From NCBI GenBank assembly GCA_004211885.1, contig SHBV01000022.1, positions 1 through 47,509 on the forward strand: a stretch of DNA of 47,509 nt, read 5' to 3'. Below the pieces are notes generated by a model, which did no database searches, was not told where the DNA came from, and worked only from the letters and a program-made list of their open reading frames with translations. Below, piece after piece: positions 8,321 through 17,458 of this stretch; position 1 is the first letter of the stretch; every line of letters begins with the position of its first letter. This DNA is from Verrucomicrobiaceae bacterium (GTDB lineage: Bacteria > Verrucomicrobiota > Verrucomicrobiia > Verrucomicrobiales > DEV007). Made by a program: the position numbers and the translations under genes.

Positions 8321-10810
8321 ATGACTGGGAAAAGTCCCATCAGAAGAATTATCTTAATTTCTTGTCTTTGCATTGCTGTTTGCTCTGAGAAGAGCAAATC
8401 CGATACCGCATTAAAAGATGAAGAACTTAAATTCTTTGAATCGAAGATCAGACCAGTACTGGTCGAACAATGTTATCGTTGTCATTCTTCAGAGGAAAAG
8501 ATCAGAGGCGGTCTGAGTATTGATAGCCGAGAAGGGATCCGTCATGGTGGTGATTCTGGGCCCGCTATTGTTCCTGGAAATTTGAGTTCTAGTCTGTTGT
8601 GGACTGCAATTACCTGGGCCGATGAGGACTACGAAATGCCTCCAAAGAAAAAGCTTCCGGCAAATGTAATTGCTGACTTCAAGGAATGGATAGAAATGGG
8701 CGCTCCTGACCCACGCGTTACTGAGAGCGGAGTAGTCGAAACCAAAATTGACATTGAAAAGGGTAAAGATTTCTGGTCATTCATAAAGCCTCTTAAAAAA
8801 GAGATTCCCACAGTAACCGATAAGGAATGGCCCTTATCTGACACTGATCACTTCGTACTGGCAAAGTTAGATTCCGAGAAAATTAAGCCTGCAATTGATG
8901 CAAAACCTGAGACCCTCTTGAGAAGGGTATACTTTGATTTAATAGGCCTCCCACCTTCACCGAAAGAAATAAAAAAATATGCAGCTGCATGGAAGAAGGA
9001 TCCAAAGAAGGCTTATCAATTAGAAGTTAATAAACTGCTCTCAAGTGAGCGATTCGGAGAGCGCTGGGGAAGGCACTGGCTAGACGTTGCACGTTACGCC
9101 GAGTCTTCAGGCAAGGACGTTAACATGAGCTTTCCGCACGCTTGGCGGTACCGGGACTATGTCATCGATTCTTTCAACCAAGACAAGCCATACAATAAAT
9201 TCATCACAGAACAGATAGCTGGAGATTTATTACCTATAAAGAATGATGAGGAATGGCAGGAAAACCTGATAGCTACCGGATTCTTGGCAATCGGCCCTAA
9301 GAATCTAAACGAAAGAGATCCTCGACAATTTGCGCTGGACTTGGCCGATGAACAGATTGATACCATTACTCAATCGATTCTTGGACTCACAGTTTCATGC
9401 GCACGGTGTCACGATCACAAGTCTGATCCTATTCCCACGACCGATTACTACTCCCTGGCCGGAATATTCTTAAATACGAAGACCCATTTTGGAACTGTGA
9501 ACGCCGTTCAGAATCGTCGAGGCACTAGTCTCCTCGAACTCCCCATAGCTGACAAGGAATCTATAGATTCTTTGAGCACAAACGAGATAGAATTTATTAA
9601 AAATCGCCTAACAGATTCCGAGCAACGCTTTAATGATCTGAGTCGACAAGCGAGGGAGGACCGATTGGCCGGAAGATCCAGTAATGCCCAGCAACAAGCG
9701 CAGAGACTCCGCACTCAAATCTCACAGATGCAAGGCCGGTTAAATAGTGTTGATGAGAACGGTATCTCAATAACGCGGGCCATGGGCGTTCAGGACAAAG
9801 AAAACTTTGTCCAACCAGTAGTCCTGATACGTGGTGAACTCGATAAACCGGCACAAAAAGTTAATCTTGGATTTCCTCAGGTTCTCTGTGATGAACCGGT
9901 AACATTGCCAAAAAATTCCAGTGGTCGCCTAGAATTGGCCAAGTGGTTATCCTCAACGAATAATCCGCTCACTGCCCGTGTCATGGTTAACCGGATCTGG
10001 GGTCACCTCTTTGGGAGCAGTATCGTAAAATCACAAAATAATTTCGGTAGTACGGGCCAAGCTCCAAGTCACCCCGAACTGCTAGATTATTTGGCTGTCA
10101 AATTCATCGAAGATAATTGGTCAGTAAAATCACTGATCCGTGAGCTGGTTCTGACTCGCACTTACCGAATGAGTTCAAGTTACAATCGCATGGCCTTCAT
10201 CAAAGACCCAGAAAACTCTCTCCAATGGCGCCACAGCCCAAAGAAAATTGACGCTGAAGCATTACGCGACTCAATACTTGTAGCTAGTGGAAAACTAAAT
10301 ATAAATCGCCCGCTCGGTTCAGAAATCGCGTGGGGAGGCGATAGCAGGGTCGGCGGGTTCCGCGCTCCAAGGAGTCAATCCAATCGTAATCGCCCAATTA
10401 ATTACCGTTCAGTTTATATGCCTTCGGCTCGAGATAATTTACCTGAAGCAATGGAGTTATTCGATCCAGCAAATCCAAACATTGTGACTGGAAAGCGTGA
10501 AGAAACAAACGTTCCCGATCAGGCTCTTTATCTGATGAATAATGCATTCGTGATCGAGCAGGCTGAGGCCATGGCAATGCGTATCTACGAAGGAGCAGAA
10601 ACTAACCGTGATCGAGTATCCAGCGCTTTCGCTATCGCCTTTGCCCGGTCTGCGAGTAATAAAGAAATTGATGATGCGCTAGCCTATATGCGCAATTTCA
10701 TCATTCGAGCCGGCACTGACAGTCAGAACCGTCAAAAAATCGAAAAACTTTCCCTCATTACTTTCTGTCAGTCTTTGCTCATGTCCGCCGAATTCAGATA
10801 CCTCAACTAA
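8321..10810 (+). CDS. PSCyt1/DUF1549/DUF1553 cytochrome-like protein, pair 1
   Basis: 829 residues, exported by a hydrophobic N-terminus (about 8-22). A planctomycete-type cytochrome domain (PSCyt1, about 38-125) carries the haem motif CYRCH at 51-55 and the MPP segment typical of the domain end (YEMPPKKKL). DUF1549 follows (about 155-390, starting DHFVLAKLD with RRVYFDLIGLPP) and holds a second CxxCH (CARCHDHK near 359). A coiled-coil-like Glu/Gln/Arg stretch (about 425-490) links to DUF1553 (about 535-805, with LSSTNNPLTARVMVNRIWGHLFG). The family is always seen with DUF1501 partners in PVC bacteria; its reaction is unknown, with redox or sugar-oxidation roles proposed. It sits between the EF-hand gene and its DUF1501 partner (18-base gap). 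Confidence 0.92.
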   Translation: MTGKSPIRRIILISCLCIAVCSEKSKSDTALKDEELKFFESKIRPVLVEQCYRCHSSEEKIRGGLSIDSREGIRHGGDSGPAIVPGNLSSSLLWTAITWADEDYEMPPKKKLPANVIADFKEWIEMGAPDPRVTESGVVETKIDIEKGKDFWSFIKPLKKEIPTVTDKEWPLSDTDHFVLAKLDSEKIKPAIDAKPETLLRRVYFDLIGLPPSPKEIKKYAAAWKKDPKKAYQLEVNKLLSSERFGERWGRHWLDVARYAESSGKDVNMSFPHAWRYRDYVIDSFNQDKPYNKFITEQIAGDLLPIKNDEEWQENLIATGFLAIGPKNLNERDPRQFALDLADEQIDTITQSILGLTVSCARCHDHKSDPIPTTDYYSLAGIFLNTKTHFGTVNAVQNRRGTSLLELPIADKESIDSLSTNEIEFIKNRLTDSEQRFNDLSRQAREDRLAGRSSNAQQQAQRLRTQISQMQGRLNSVDENGISITRAMGVQDKENFVQPVVLIRGELDKPAQKVNLGFPQVLCDEPVTLPKNSSGRLELAKWLSSTNNPLTARVMVNRIWGHLFGSSIVKSQNNFGSTGQAPSHPELLDYLAVKFIEDNWSVKSLIRELVLTRTYRMSSSYNRMAFIKDPENSLQWRHSPKKIDAEALRDSILVASGKLNINRPLGSEIAWGGDSRVGGFRAPRSQSNRNRPINYRSVYMPSARDNLPEAMELFDPANPNIVTGKREETNVPDQALYLMNNAFVIEQAEAMAMRIYEGAETNRDRVSSAFAIAFARSASNKEIDDALAYMRNFIIRAGTDSQNRQKIEKLSLITFCQSLLMSAEFRYLN

Positions 10811-10828
10811 TATTGCCTACCTACTGAT

Positions 10829-12226
10829 ATGTTGACCCGTCGCGATCTATTAAAATCTGCCTCTTCTGGGGTCGGATACCTTGCCTTTGCAGCCCTAGCA
10901 CACGAGCAGGCACAAGCTGAATCGAAAACGGATGGCCCACTGGACCCTAAAAAACCGCACTTTAACCCAAGAGCAAAACGCGTTATCTTCCTCTCAATGC
11001 GCGGCGCACCCTCGCATGTCGACATGTTCGACTACAAGCCGCAACTCGCCAAAGATGATGGAAAGCCGGGAAAATTCGGTCGTGGCCGCGGAGGCAAACT
11101 TTTAGGTTCGCCCTGGGAATTCAAACAGCACGGAAGGAGTGGTCTGTGGATTTCCGAGCTGACACCTGAAATTGCAACTCATGCTGATGACTTGTGCATG
11201 CTCCATGGAATGCATACTGATCTTCCAAATCATCCACAAGCGCAGACCATGATGCATACCGGAAGTTCCCAGTTCGTACGACCATCGATCGGAGCCTGGA
11301 CTCTATATGGCTTAGGTACCAATAACGCTGACTTGCCAGGTTTCGTGGCTCTGGGAGCACCTAATGGCAATGCCAACCATTTCGGTAGTGGCTTCTTGCC
11401 AGCAATCTATCAAGGCGCACGTTTCGGTACTGACTCTCGTCGGCCCGGAGGCAATAACCGCTCTAGTCGCCGAGAATCGAAACCTAAAATTCCTAACATA
11501 GCGAATCCCAAACTGGACCGTGAACTGCAGCGAGTACAACTGGACTACGTACAAAGCTTAAACAAAGCCAAGCTCATCCGAGACAAAAATGCCCCTGGAG
11601 TCGAGGGCGTCATTGAGTCTTTGGAACTTGGCTTCCGCATGCAAGACACCTTACCTGAGCTAATGGATACTACAGCCGAATCCAAAGAAACCTTAGAACT
11701 CTACGGTATCGGTTCCGGCGGCAACGATACTTTCGGAAAGCAGTGCCTACTGGCTCGTCGATTTGCAGAATCCGGTGTCCGCTTTATCGAACTTAGCCAC
11801 GGAAACTGGGACCATCACCGGAACCTAACAAATGATCTTTCTGCCCGTTGCAACGAAATAGACAGACCCATTGCCGGACTACTCACCGATCTCAAGCGCC
11901 GCGACATGCTAAAAGAAACTTTGATTGTCTGGGCAGGCGAGTTCGGACGCACTCCTCACGGACAAGGAGGAGACGGGCGAGACCACAATAATAAAGGATA
12001 CACGACATGGATGGCTGGCGGAGGAGTGAAGGGAGGGCTCAGCTATGGAGCAACCGATGAATATGGGTACGAAGCCGTTGACGGAAAAATGCACATCCAT
12101 GACTGGCATGCAACGATTCTGCACATTTTAGGCCTTGATCACGAACAACTCACTTATAGGCACGCGGGCCGTGATTTCAGGCTAACAGATGTTCACGGCA
12201 CCGTTGCAAAAGATATTCTATCTTAG
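10829..12226 (+). CDS. Tat-exported DUF1501 protein, pair 1
   Basis: 465 residues. The N-terminus MLTRRDLLKSASSGVG is a twin-arginine signal, pointing to export of a folded, possibly cofactor-bearing protein. The body is DUF1501, a relative of the alkaline phosphatase/sulfatase fold: MRGAPSHVDMFDYKP (about 56-70), MHTGSSQFVRPSIGAW, the WAGEFGRTPHGQGGDGRDH block (about 370-388) with the Asp/His residues expected to bind metal, and HDWHATILHILGLDHEQL. It lacks the C-x-P-S-R of true sulfatases, so it is not a formylglycine enzyme. A Ser/Arg-rich loop (about 205-218, GNNRSSRRESKPK) is unusual. It is the last gene of the EF-hand/cytochrome/DUF1501 run. Confidence 0.93.
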   Translation: MLTRRDLLKSASSGVGYLAFAALAHEQAQAESKTDGPLDPKKPHFNPRAKRVIFLSMRGAPSHVDMFDYKPQLAKDDGKPGKFGRGRGGKLLGSPWEFKQHGRSGLWISELTPEIATHADDLCMLHGMHTDLPNHPQAQTMMHTGSSQFVRPSIGAWTLYGLGTNNADLPGFVALGAPNGNANHFGSGFLPAIYQGARFGTDSRRPGGNNRSSRRESKPKIPNIANPKLDRELQRVQLDYVQSLNKAKLIRDKNAPGVEGVIESLELGFRMQDTLPELMDTTAESKETLELYGIGSGGNDTFGKQCLLARRFAESGVRFIELSHGNWDHHRNLTNDLSARCNEIDRPIAGLLTDLKRRDMLKETLIVWAGEFGRTPHGQGGDGRDHNNKGYTTWMAGGGVKGGLSYGATDEYGYEAVDGKMHIHDWHATILHILGLDHEQLTYRHAGRDFRLTDVHGTVAKDILS

Positions 12227-12241
12227 GAAAAATTCTAAGAT
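12220..12241. other. Short inverted repeat between two convergent genes
   Basis: ATCTTAG (12220-12226) pairs with CTAAGAT (12235-12241) around an A-rich 8-nt loop. It covers the stop codon of the DUF1501 gene and ends four bases before the stop of the SGNH gene. It lacks a proper T-run, so it is at best a weak bidirectional terminator. Confidence 0.3.
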
Positions 12242-12244
12242 TGG

Positions 12245-13324
12245 TTATTCCAAACCCAATGCCTTGCTTAATACGGGAGCAAACAATTTGGCCTGACGCA
12301 AGAAACCGAGATCGTTAGGGTGCGAAGCATCAGTAGTACCCTCGGCGTCATCACCAAGCAATTCGTCGCCTCCGAGATAATATAGATTTTTTACTCCTGC
12401 AGTTTTAAGATTCTTATAAGCTTTCCGCAATGCTGCATGATTATCATCATGGAATTTTGATTTATCCGGTACTAACCAAGAATTAGGAAAGCGTCTATCT
12501 TCCACTAGCACAATCGGGGTATCGGCCCGAGCCTCACGCAACTTTTTCACCAGAGGAACACAGCGTTTAGTGACCATCTCTCCGTTCATGTTAGGCAGAC
12601 AATCAATGATGTAAGCAGCCGCATTCACTTCGATCAAGAGATCTCCTACTTCCTCATGCATTTTGCCAGCGCCAGAAAATCCGATATTAATGACTGGCAT
12701 ATCAAACCATCGACCTAGAATTGCCGGGTGCGCCATTCCGGGTCGTGACGCACAGGCACCCTGAGTAATAGAGGTTCCATAAAAAATCAGTGGCCTAGCC
12801 TTGCGAGGCGCAAGTCCCTGAAAATTTGAACCTGCCGGCACACCAACAGCCAAGGACTCAGTTCCATTATAAAGCGGCAGATACAGTGCATATTCGCGCA
12901 GTTCCGGTTTAATTCCCTGCAAAAGCGTGACCTTCATTTCCTGTTTGGCTGGAAGAGTGGCTGCTGCCCAGCGCCATTTGCCCTTAGCATCGCGCGCATA
13001 TAAATCCAGTCCACTCACGCCACTCGGCGGCATATGAGGCATGCCCAACCGCGAAGAGGTAACCTTCCACTTAGCGTGAATGGCATTAGCGTCAGTCTTA
13101 AAGCGCACCATCATACCAGCACTATGACGACTCATACCCCAAACCGATTTGGTCACAGTTTTCTCTGCCTTGGCCGGGAAACGGTCAAACCACTTGGATC
13201 TTTCCTGATCTTCCCACCCTCGTCCTTCTATGCCCCACTGAGTAACGTCATGCCATTGGACTTCGTCTTGAGCAAATGCAGTAGCAGGTACCAGAAGAAA
13301 TATGGCAATGAGTATCTTCATCAA
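12245..13324 (-). CDS. Secreted SGNH/GDSL hydrolase with N-terminal jelly-roll-like domain
   Basis: 359 residues with a signal peptide (MMKILIAIFLLVPATAFAQ). The first part (about 22-170) is the beta-rich N-terminal domain often found in front of SGNH hydrolases of PVC and Bacteroidota. The catalytic domain (about 176-355) shows block I GTSITQG (Ser185), block II around GFSGAG (Gly at 218), block III PNMN (Asn245 or 247) and block V DASHPND (Asp332, His335). Such enzymes remove acetyl or other acyl groups from glycans or lipids; de-acetylation of a polysaccharide fits the sulfatase context but is inferred. It lies 41 bases after the DUF1501 gene of pair 2 on the same strand and is probably the last gene of the 25.2-12.2 kb block. 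Confidence 0.9.
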   Translation of the reverse strand: MMKILIAIFLLVPATAFAQDEVQWHDVTQWGIEGRGWEDQERSKWFDRFPAKAEKTVTKSVWGMSRHSAGMMVRFKTDANAIHAKWKVTSSRLGMPHMPPSGVSGLDLYARDAKGKWRWAAATLPAKQEMKVTLLQGIKPELREYALYLPLYNGTESLAVGVPAGSNFQGLAPRKARPLIFYGTSITQGACASRPGMAHPAILGRWFDMPVINIGFSGAGKMHEEVGDLLIEVNAAAYIIDCLPNMNGEMVTKRCVPLVKKLREARADTPIVLVEDRRFPNSWLVPDKSKFHDDNHAALRKAYKNLKTAGVKNLYYLGGDELLGDDAEGTTDASHPNDLGFLRQAKLFAPVLSKALGLE

Positions 13325-13365
13325 TTAGATAAATTTTCACTGCGCATCACTTACCAATAAAGTGA

Positions 13366-14877
13366 CTAGGCTAGTATATCCTTAATCACATGCCCGTGAA
13401 TATCAGTCAGTCTGAAGTCCCTTCCCTGATATCGATAAGTAAGCTTGCGGTGATCAATCCCAAGCAAATGCAAAATCGTAGCATTCAGGTCATGGATATG
13501 CATTGTGCCAGGGGTCCATTTTTCCTTACTCGGTTTTGGACGCATCGGCGTACCATCAGGATGGGCTATATTATATCCATAATCATCCGTTTTACCGTAC
13601 GTGATTCCCGACTTAATGCCACCACCAGCCATCCAGACTGAGAAGCATCGAGGATGATGATCACGACCATAATTGTCTCTTTTTAGTCCTCCCTGACAGT
13701 AAGCAGTTCGTCCAAATTCTCCACCCCAAACAACTAGTGTGTCTTCCAACATACCCAAGCGCTTAAGGTCCTTAATCAATGCAGCGCTTCCTCTGTCAAT
13801 GTCCTTGCACTGAGATTCGTGTTCGCGCGGAAGATTTCCATGAGCGTCCCAACCCCTATGAAATATTTGTATATTCCGAACGCCCCTCTGTGCTAGTCGT
13901 CTTGCATTGAGACAACAAGAAGCAAAACTGCCAGGGTCACGGGCCTCTTCTCCATAAAGATCAAAGGTCTTGTCATCCTCTTCGGAAAGGTCCATCAGTT
14001 CAGGCACTGAGGACTGCATCCGGTACGCCATCTCGTGTTGTTTTATCCGTGATAAAATCTCAGGGTCAGCGAATTTAGAATATTGTTCCTGGTTAAGAAG
14101 AGCCAGAGCATCAAGCTGAGCTCTCCGGTCCTTACTACTGACTCCTTTAGGGTTACTCAGGAAGAGGACTGGATCGCCCTGACTCCTCATCAAGGTTCCC
14201 TGATGCTCAGAAGGCATGAAACCACTTCCCCATAACCGACCAAAGAGACTCTGCTCTGCAAATCTGGTCTTTGCATGCATGACAACGTACCCTGGTAAAT
14301 TTTCATTCATGGTTCCAAGACCATAACTTAGCCATGATCCAAGGCTCGGACGCCCAGGTATTTGACTCCCTGTCTGGATGTACGTTATGGCAGGATCATG
14401 GTTAATGGCCTCGGTATATGTGCTGTGCACAACGCAAAGATCTTTGGCCACAGTTGCCGTGTGGGGCAGAAGCTCACTGACCCATAAACCCTCATCATTA
14501 TTTTCATGTTTCGTGAATTTGTACTTAGTTGGACAAACTGGATGTGTCTTTTGCCCAGCAGTCATCCCGGTAACGCGTTGACCGTCCCTGATGTGGTCTG
14601 GCAGATCTTGACCGAACATCTCCTGCATTTTAGGCTTATAGTCCCATAAATCATGATGACTCGGTCCGCCACTCATGAAAAGATATATGACACGTTTGGC
14701 CTTAGGTGCATGATGAAGGCCCCCATGAGATGTGGGGGAGGTCTTATCCAAACCGAAGGACTGATCATTGAAAAGTTGAGCCATGGCCGCCGTGCCTAGG
14801 CCAAGAGCTGAACGTCCAAAGAGTTGTCGGCGCGTTACGTTAAGATCAAATTCTCTAAGAGGGTCAGGTGTTTGCAT
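13366..14877 (-). CDS. Tat-exported DUF1501 protein, pair 2
   Basis: 503 residues. The signal NVTRRQLFGRSALGLGTAAM has the twin arginines at about 15-16, preceded by a longer n-region than in pair 1. DUF1501 landmarks follow: FMSGGPSHHDLWDYKP (about 68-83), TYIQTGSQIPGRPSLGSW, VVWGGEFGRTAYCQGG and HDLNATILHLLGIDHRKL. It belongs to the same subtype as pair 4, sharing DGQRVTGMTAGQK near residue 102, while pairs 1 and 3 differ there. It starts 20 bases after the cytochrome protein's stop and is followed by the SGNH esterase gene. Function is unknown; metal binding is inferred from the fold. Confidence 0.93.
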   Translation of the reverse strand: MQTPDPLREFDLNVTRRQLFGRSALGLGTAAMAQLFNDQSFGLDKTSPTSHGGLHHAPKAKRVIYLFMSGGPSHHDLWDYKPKMQEMFGQDLPDHIRDGQRVTGMTAGQKTHPVCPTKYKFTKHENNDEGLWVSELLPHTATVAKDLCVVHSTYTEAINHDPAITYIQTGSQIPGRPSLGSWLSYGLGTMNENLPGYVVMHAKTRFAEQSLFGRLWGSGFMPSEHQGTLMRSQGDPVLFLSNPKGVSSKDRRAQLDALALLNQEQYSKFADPEILSRIKQHEMAYRMQSSVPELMDLSEEDDKTFDLYGEEARDPGSFASCCLNARRLAQRGVRNIQIFHRGWDAHGNLPREHESQCKDIDRGSAALIKDLKRLGMLEDTLVVWGGEFGRTAYCQGGLKRDNYGRDHHPRCFSVWMAGGGIKSGITYGKTDDYGYNIAHPDGTPMRPKPSKEKWTPGTMHIHDLNATILHLLGIDHRKLTYRYQGRDFRLTDIHGHVIKDILA

Positions 14878-14897
14878 CGAACTATATATGTGAATAA

Positions 14898-17324
14898 TTA
14901 ATACATTAGGATGGCCACATCACTGGCCAAAACAATTGTTGTGAGTTGCGTCCAGGCAGCAAGATCAGTCGGAGAAATCTTTTCATCACGGGGAGCATCA
15001 CCTTGCGATATTAGGGAAGTCGCATCTTCTTGTGATAATTCGTACCGTGCCCTCATTTTACTAAGAAGCGCCTCGCACACTTTCCTCTCAGGATCGGTCG
15101 GCTTGCGTGAAGCGAGGAGACCAAAAAGGAAATCCAAGCGTCGGCTATCATCATTGGAACTTGCAATCAAACGCTCAGCAAGCTTGCGTGACATTTCAAT
15201 TCTTTGTGTCTCATTGAGAAGGCCAAGTGATTGCAGTGCCGTGTTACTTCGAGAACGCATGACGCAACTTGATTCTCTCACTGGGGCATCAAAAAGTGTC
15301 ATCATTGGATGCGGGCTGGTCCGTTTCCAATACACATAAATGCTCCTCCGGTAAAGGCGCTGACCCTTATCTCTCACATATTTCTTGGTATTACTCGCAG
15401 GGTGCATCAGCGCTGACCACATTCCCACTGGCTGATAAGGCTTAACTCCTTCACCTCCCATAGTAGGATCAAGTAAATTACTTGCCCAAAGTCCTATGTC
15501 CCGAATGACCTCAGCATCTAGCCGATAAGTCTGACCCCTCGCGAAGAATCGATTGTCAGGGTCTTGGACTTCTTTACGCCATTTTGAATCCTGCTTGAAG
15601 GTCCTACTATTGACCATCAACCGCAACATGTGCTGTAAGTCCCATCCACTTTCCTGAAACTCAACGGCTAACCAATCAAGTAGGGCCGGATGCGTTGGCT
15701 GCTCTCCCTGCAAACCAAAGTCCTCAGGGGTCCGGACCAGGCCATGTCCAAAAATGCGCTGCCAAATCCGGTTAATGAGGACCCTCGAAACGAGTGGCTG
15801 ATCGCTGGAAACTAACCACTGAGCAAGACCCAATCGATTCTTTGGAGCCTCTTTAGGCAAAGATCCCATCACAGCAGGAACACCAGGTTCAAGCGGATCA
15901 CCTGTAGGAAGATTATATTCTCCACGCTGAAGAATTTTTGTTTCGCGTGGTTTTTTCAAATCCTCAGTCACTAAAGTCGTAGTAAATCTCTTCTGTATTT
16001 CTCCCGTCTTTTTATTTAAATCAATGGCCCGAGATTGTAACCCCTGCCCCTTCCAAGAGCCGTTAGGATCTATAATCATAGCAAAACGGGCACTATCATC
16101 CGACCCTCCCCAAGCCTTCTTATCTAATCCTTTAACAGATCCTGACAGCTTACTAGCTTCTTCTAGAATTGCCACACGCTCAGATTCAAGAACACCCCAA
16201 GCTTCCCAATCCTGGCCACTAGCTGGGGCCCTAAGTACAGGAGCATATTCATAACGGTTCCCATCCATTGAGCCTTCCGATGTACTGTTGAAGAAAGCAA
16301 AAAGTTTATAATATTCGACCTGTTCTATGGGGTCATATTTGTGAGTATGGCAACGGGCACATGTCATTGTCGAACCAAGAAGCACAGTTCCCAATGTTTC
16401 GGTCCGATCAAAATTGTTCTTAGCCTGAAATTCTTTTGGTATTGCACCTCCCTCTGCAGTCGTTGGATTCATACGTACAAAACCAGTAGCCACTCTTTGC
16501 TCAAGGGTCGGGCTAGGAAGCAAGTCACCAGCGAGTTGCCAGGTAATGAACTGATCAAAAGGTAAATTGTCATTGAAAGCTTTAACTACCCAGTCCCTGT
16601 ATGGATAAATTCCCCTCTTATTGTCCAAATGAAGTCCATGCGTGTCACCATACCGGACAGCGTCCAGCCAATAACGGGCCTGATGCTCTCCGTAACGAGG
16701 GTTCGAAATCAAAGAGTCTACTAAGTGCCCGTAAGCTTCAGGACTATCATCAGCCAGAAACTTAGACAGCTGAGAAGGTTCTGGTGGCAGACCCGTCAAG
16801 ACGAGAGCCACCCTCCTAGCGAGGACAGACCTTTCCGCTTCTGGTGCAAAATCAATATCTTCTTTCTTTAAACTTGCAGAAACAAAGTCATCAATACCTT
16901 CTTTACCCTTTTCTTTCTTAGGAAGAACAAAGGCCCAATGCTCAGCGTACTGACCACCTCCCTTAATCCATTGACTCAATAATTTACGTTCGCCTTCGGT
17001 TAACTGTTTTTCAGCATCCTCAGGAGGCATCGGATCTTCTTTATCATGGATCCTGAAAAGGATCTCACTTTCCTGAACTTTATCAGTATTTATTGCTCGG
17101 ACTCCATCCCTATCAGCAGTAGCCGCTGCAAAGGAATCTAGTCGTAGCTGCGAAGGCTTCTTCGAATCCGGACCATGACATGCGAAGCACTTATTGGAAA
17201 GGATAGGCAAAATCTCTCGAGCAAAATCAACCGGTTCATCTTGAGCGGAGTGAACTTGAGATATGACCAAAAACTTAGAGGCGATGATCAACGGAACCAG
17301 ATTCCAACGGAAAAATAAACTCAT
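14898..17324 (-). CDS. PSCyt1/DUF1549/DUF1553 cytochrome-like protein, pair 2
   Basis: 808 residues, the shortest of the four. An N-terminal signal (cleavage near VHSAQD, about 27) precedes PSCyt1 with haem motif CFACH at 46-50 and DPMPPEDAEKQLTEGE at its end. DUF1549 (about 140-355) has RRVALVLTGLPP and a second CxxCH (CARCHTHK, near 322). A linker (about 375-450) has little recognisable structure. DUF1553 (about 480-740) contains LVSSDQPLVSRVLINRIWQRIFGHGLV and MHPASNTKKYVRDKG. The C-terminal segment (about 745-808) carries the RKPTDPERKVCEALL block typical of the family. It follows the sulfatase by 134 bases and leads its DUF1501 partner. Confidence 0.92.
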   Translation of the reverse strand: MSLFFRWNLVPLIIASKFLVISQVHSAQDEPVDFAREILPILSNKCFACHGPDSKKPSQLRLDSFAAATADRDGVRAINTDKVQESEILFRIHDKEDPMPPEDAEKQLTEGERKLLSQWIKGGGQYAEHWAFVLPKKEKGKEGIDDFVSASLKKEDIDFAPEAERSVLARRVALVLTGLPPEPSQLSKFLADDSPEAYGHLVDSLISNPRYGEHQARYWLDAVRYGDTHGLHLDNKRGIYPYRDWVVKAFNDNLPFDQFITWQLAGDLLPSPTLEQRVATGFVRMNPTTAEGGAIPKEFQAKNNFDRTETLGTVLLGSTMTCARCHTHKYDPIEQVEYYKLFAFFNSTSEGSMDGNRYEYAPVLRAPASGQDWEAWGVLESERVAILEEASKLSGSVKGLDKKAWGGSDDSARFAMIIDPNGSWKGQGLQSRAIDLNKKTGEIQKRFTTTLVTEDLKKPRETKILQRGEYNLPTGDPLEPGVPAVMGSLPKEAPKNRLGLAQWLVSSDQPLVSRVLINRIWQRIFGHGLVRTPEDFGLQGEQPTHPALLDWLAVEFQESGWDLQHMLRLMVNSRTFKQDSKWRKEVQDPDNRFFARGQTYRLDAEVIRDIGLWASNLLDPTMGGEGVKPYQPVGMWSALMHPASNTKKYVRDKGQRLYRRSIYVYWKRTSPHPMMTLFDAPVRESSCVMRSRSNTALQSLGLLNETQRIEMSRKLAERLIASSNDDSRRLDFLFGLLASRKPTDPERKVCEALLSKMRARYELSQEDATSLISQGDAPRDEKISPTDLAAWTQLTTIVLASDVAILMY

Positions 17325-17458
17325 AATTGGCAGCGGATAATAAGAATAATACTACAGATATACCATGAACTTTCCTAAAATATTATGAACTTTCTTCAAA
17401 AGCTTTGAGGCGCTTTCTTATAATGATTTAAATAATCAATTTAGGACTAATTTTTGTC

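Noticed and set aside
10829..12226. DUF1501 proteins as true sulfatases
   Set aside because: They share the broader fold but lack the C/S-x-P-x-R formylglycine motif present in the two real sulfatases.
13347..13365. Hairpin TCACTT/AAGTGA between DUF1501 (pair 2) and the SGNH gene as a terminator
   Set aside because: The stem is only 6 bp and lacks a T-run, and the genes are close enough to be co-transcribed.
14911..15339. 142-codon open frame on the plus strand within the pair 2 cytochrome gene
   Set aside because: It is antisense to a conserved gene and rich in Arg/Ser as expected of a shadow frame.
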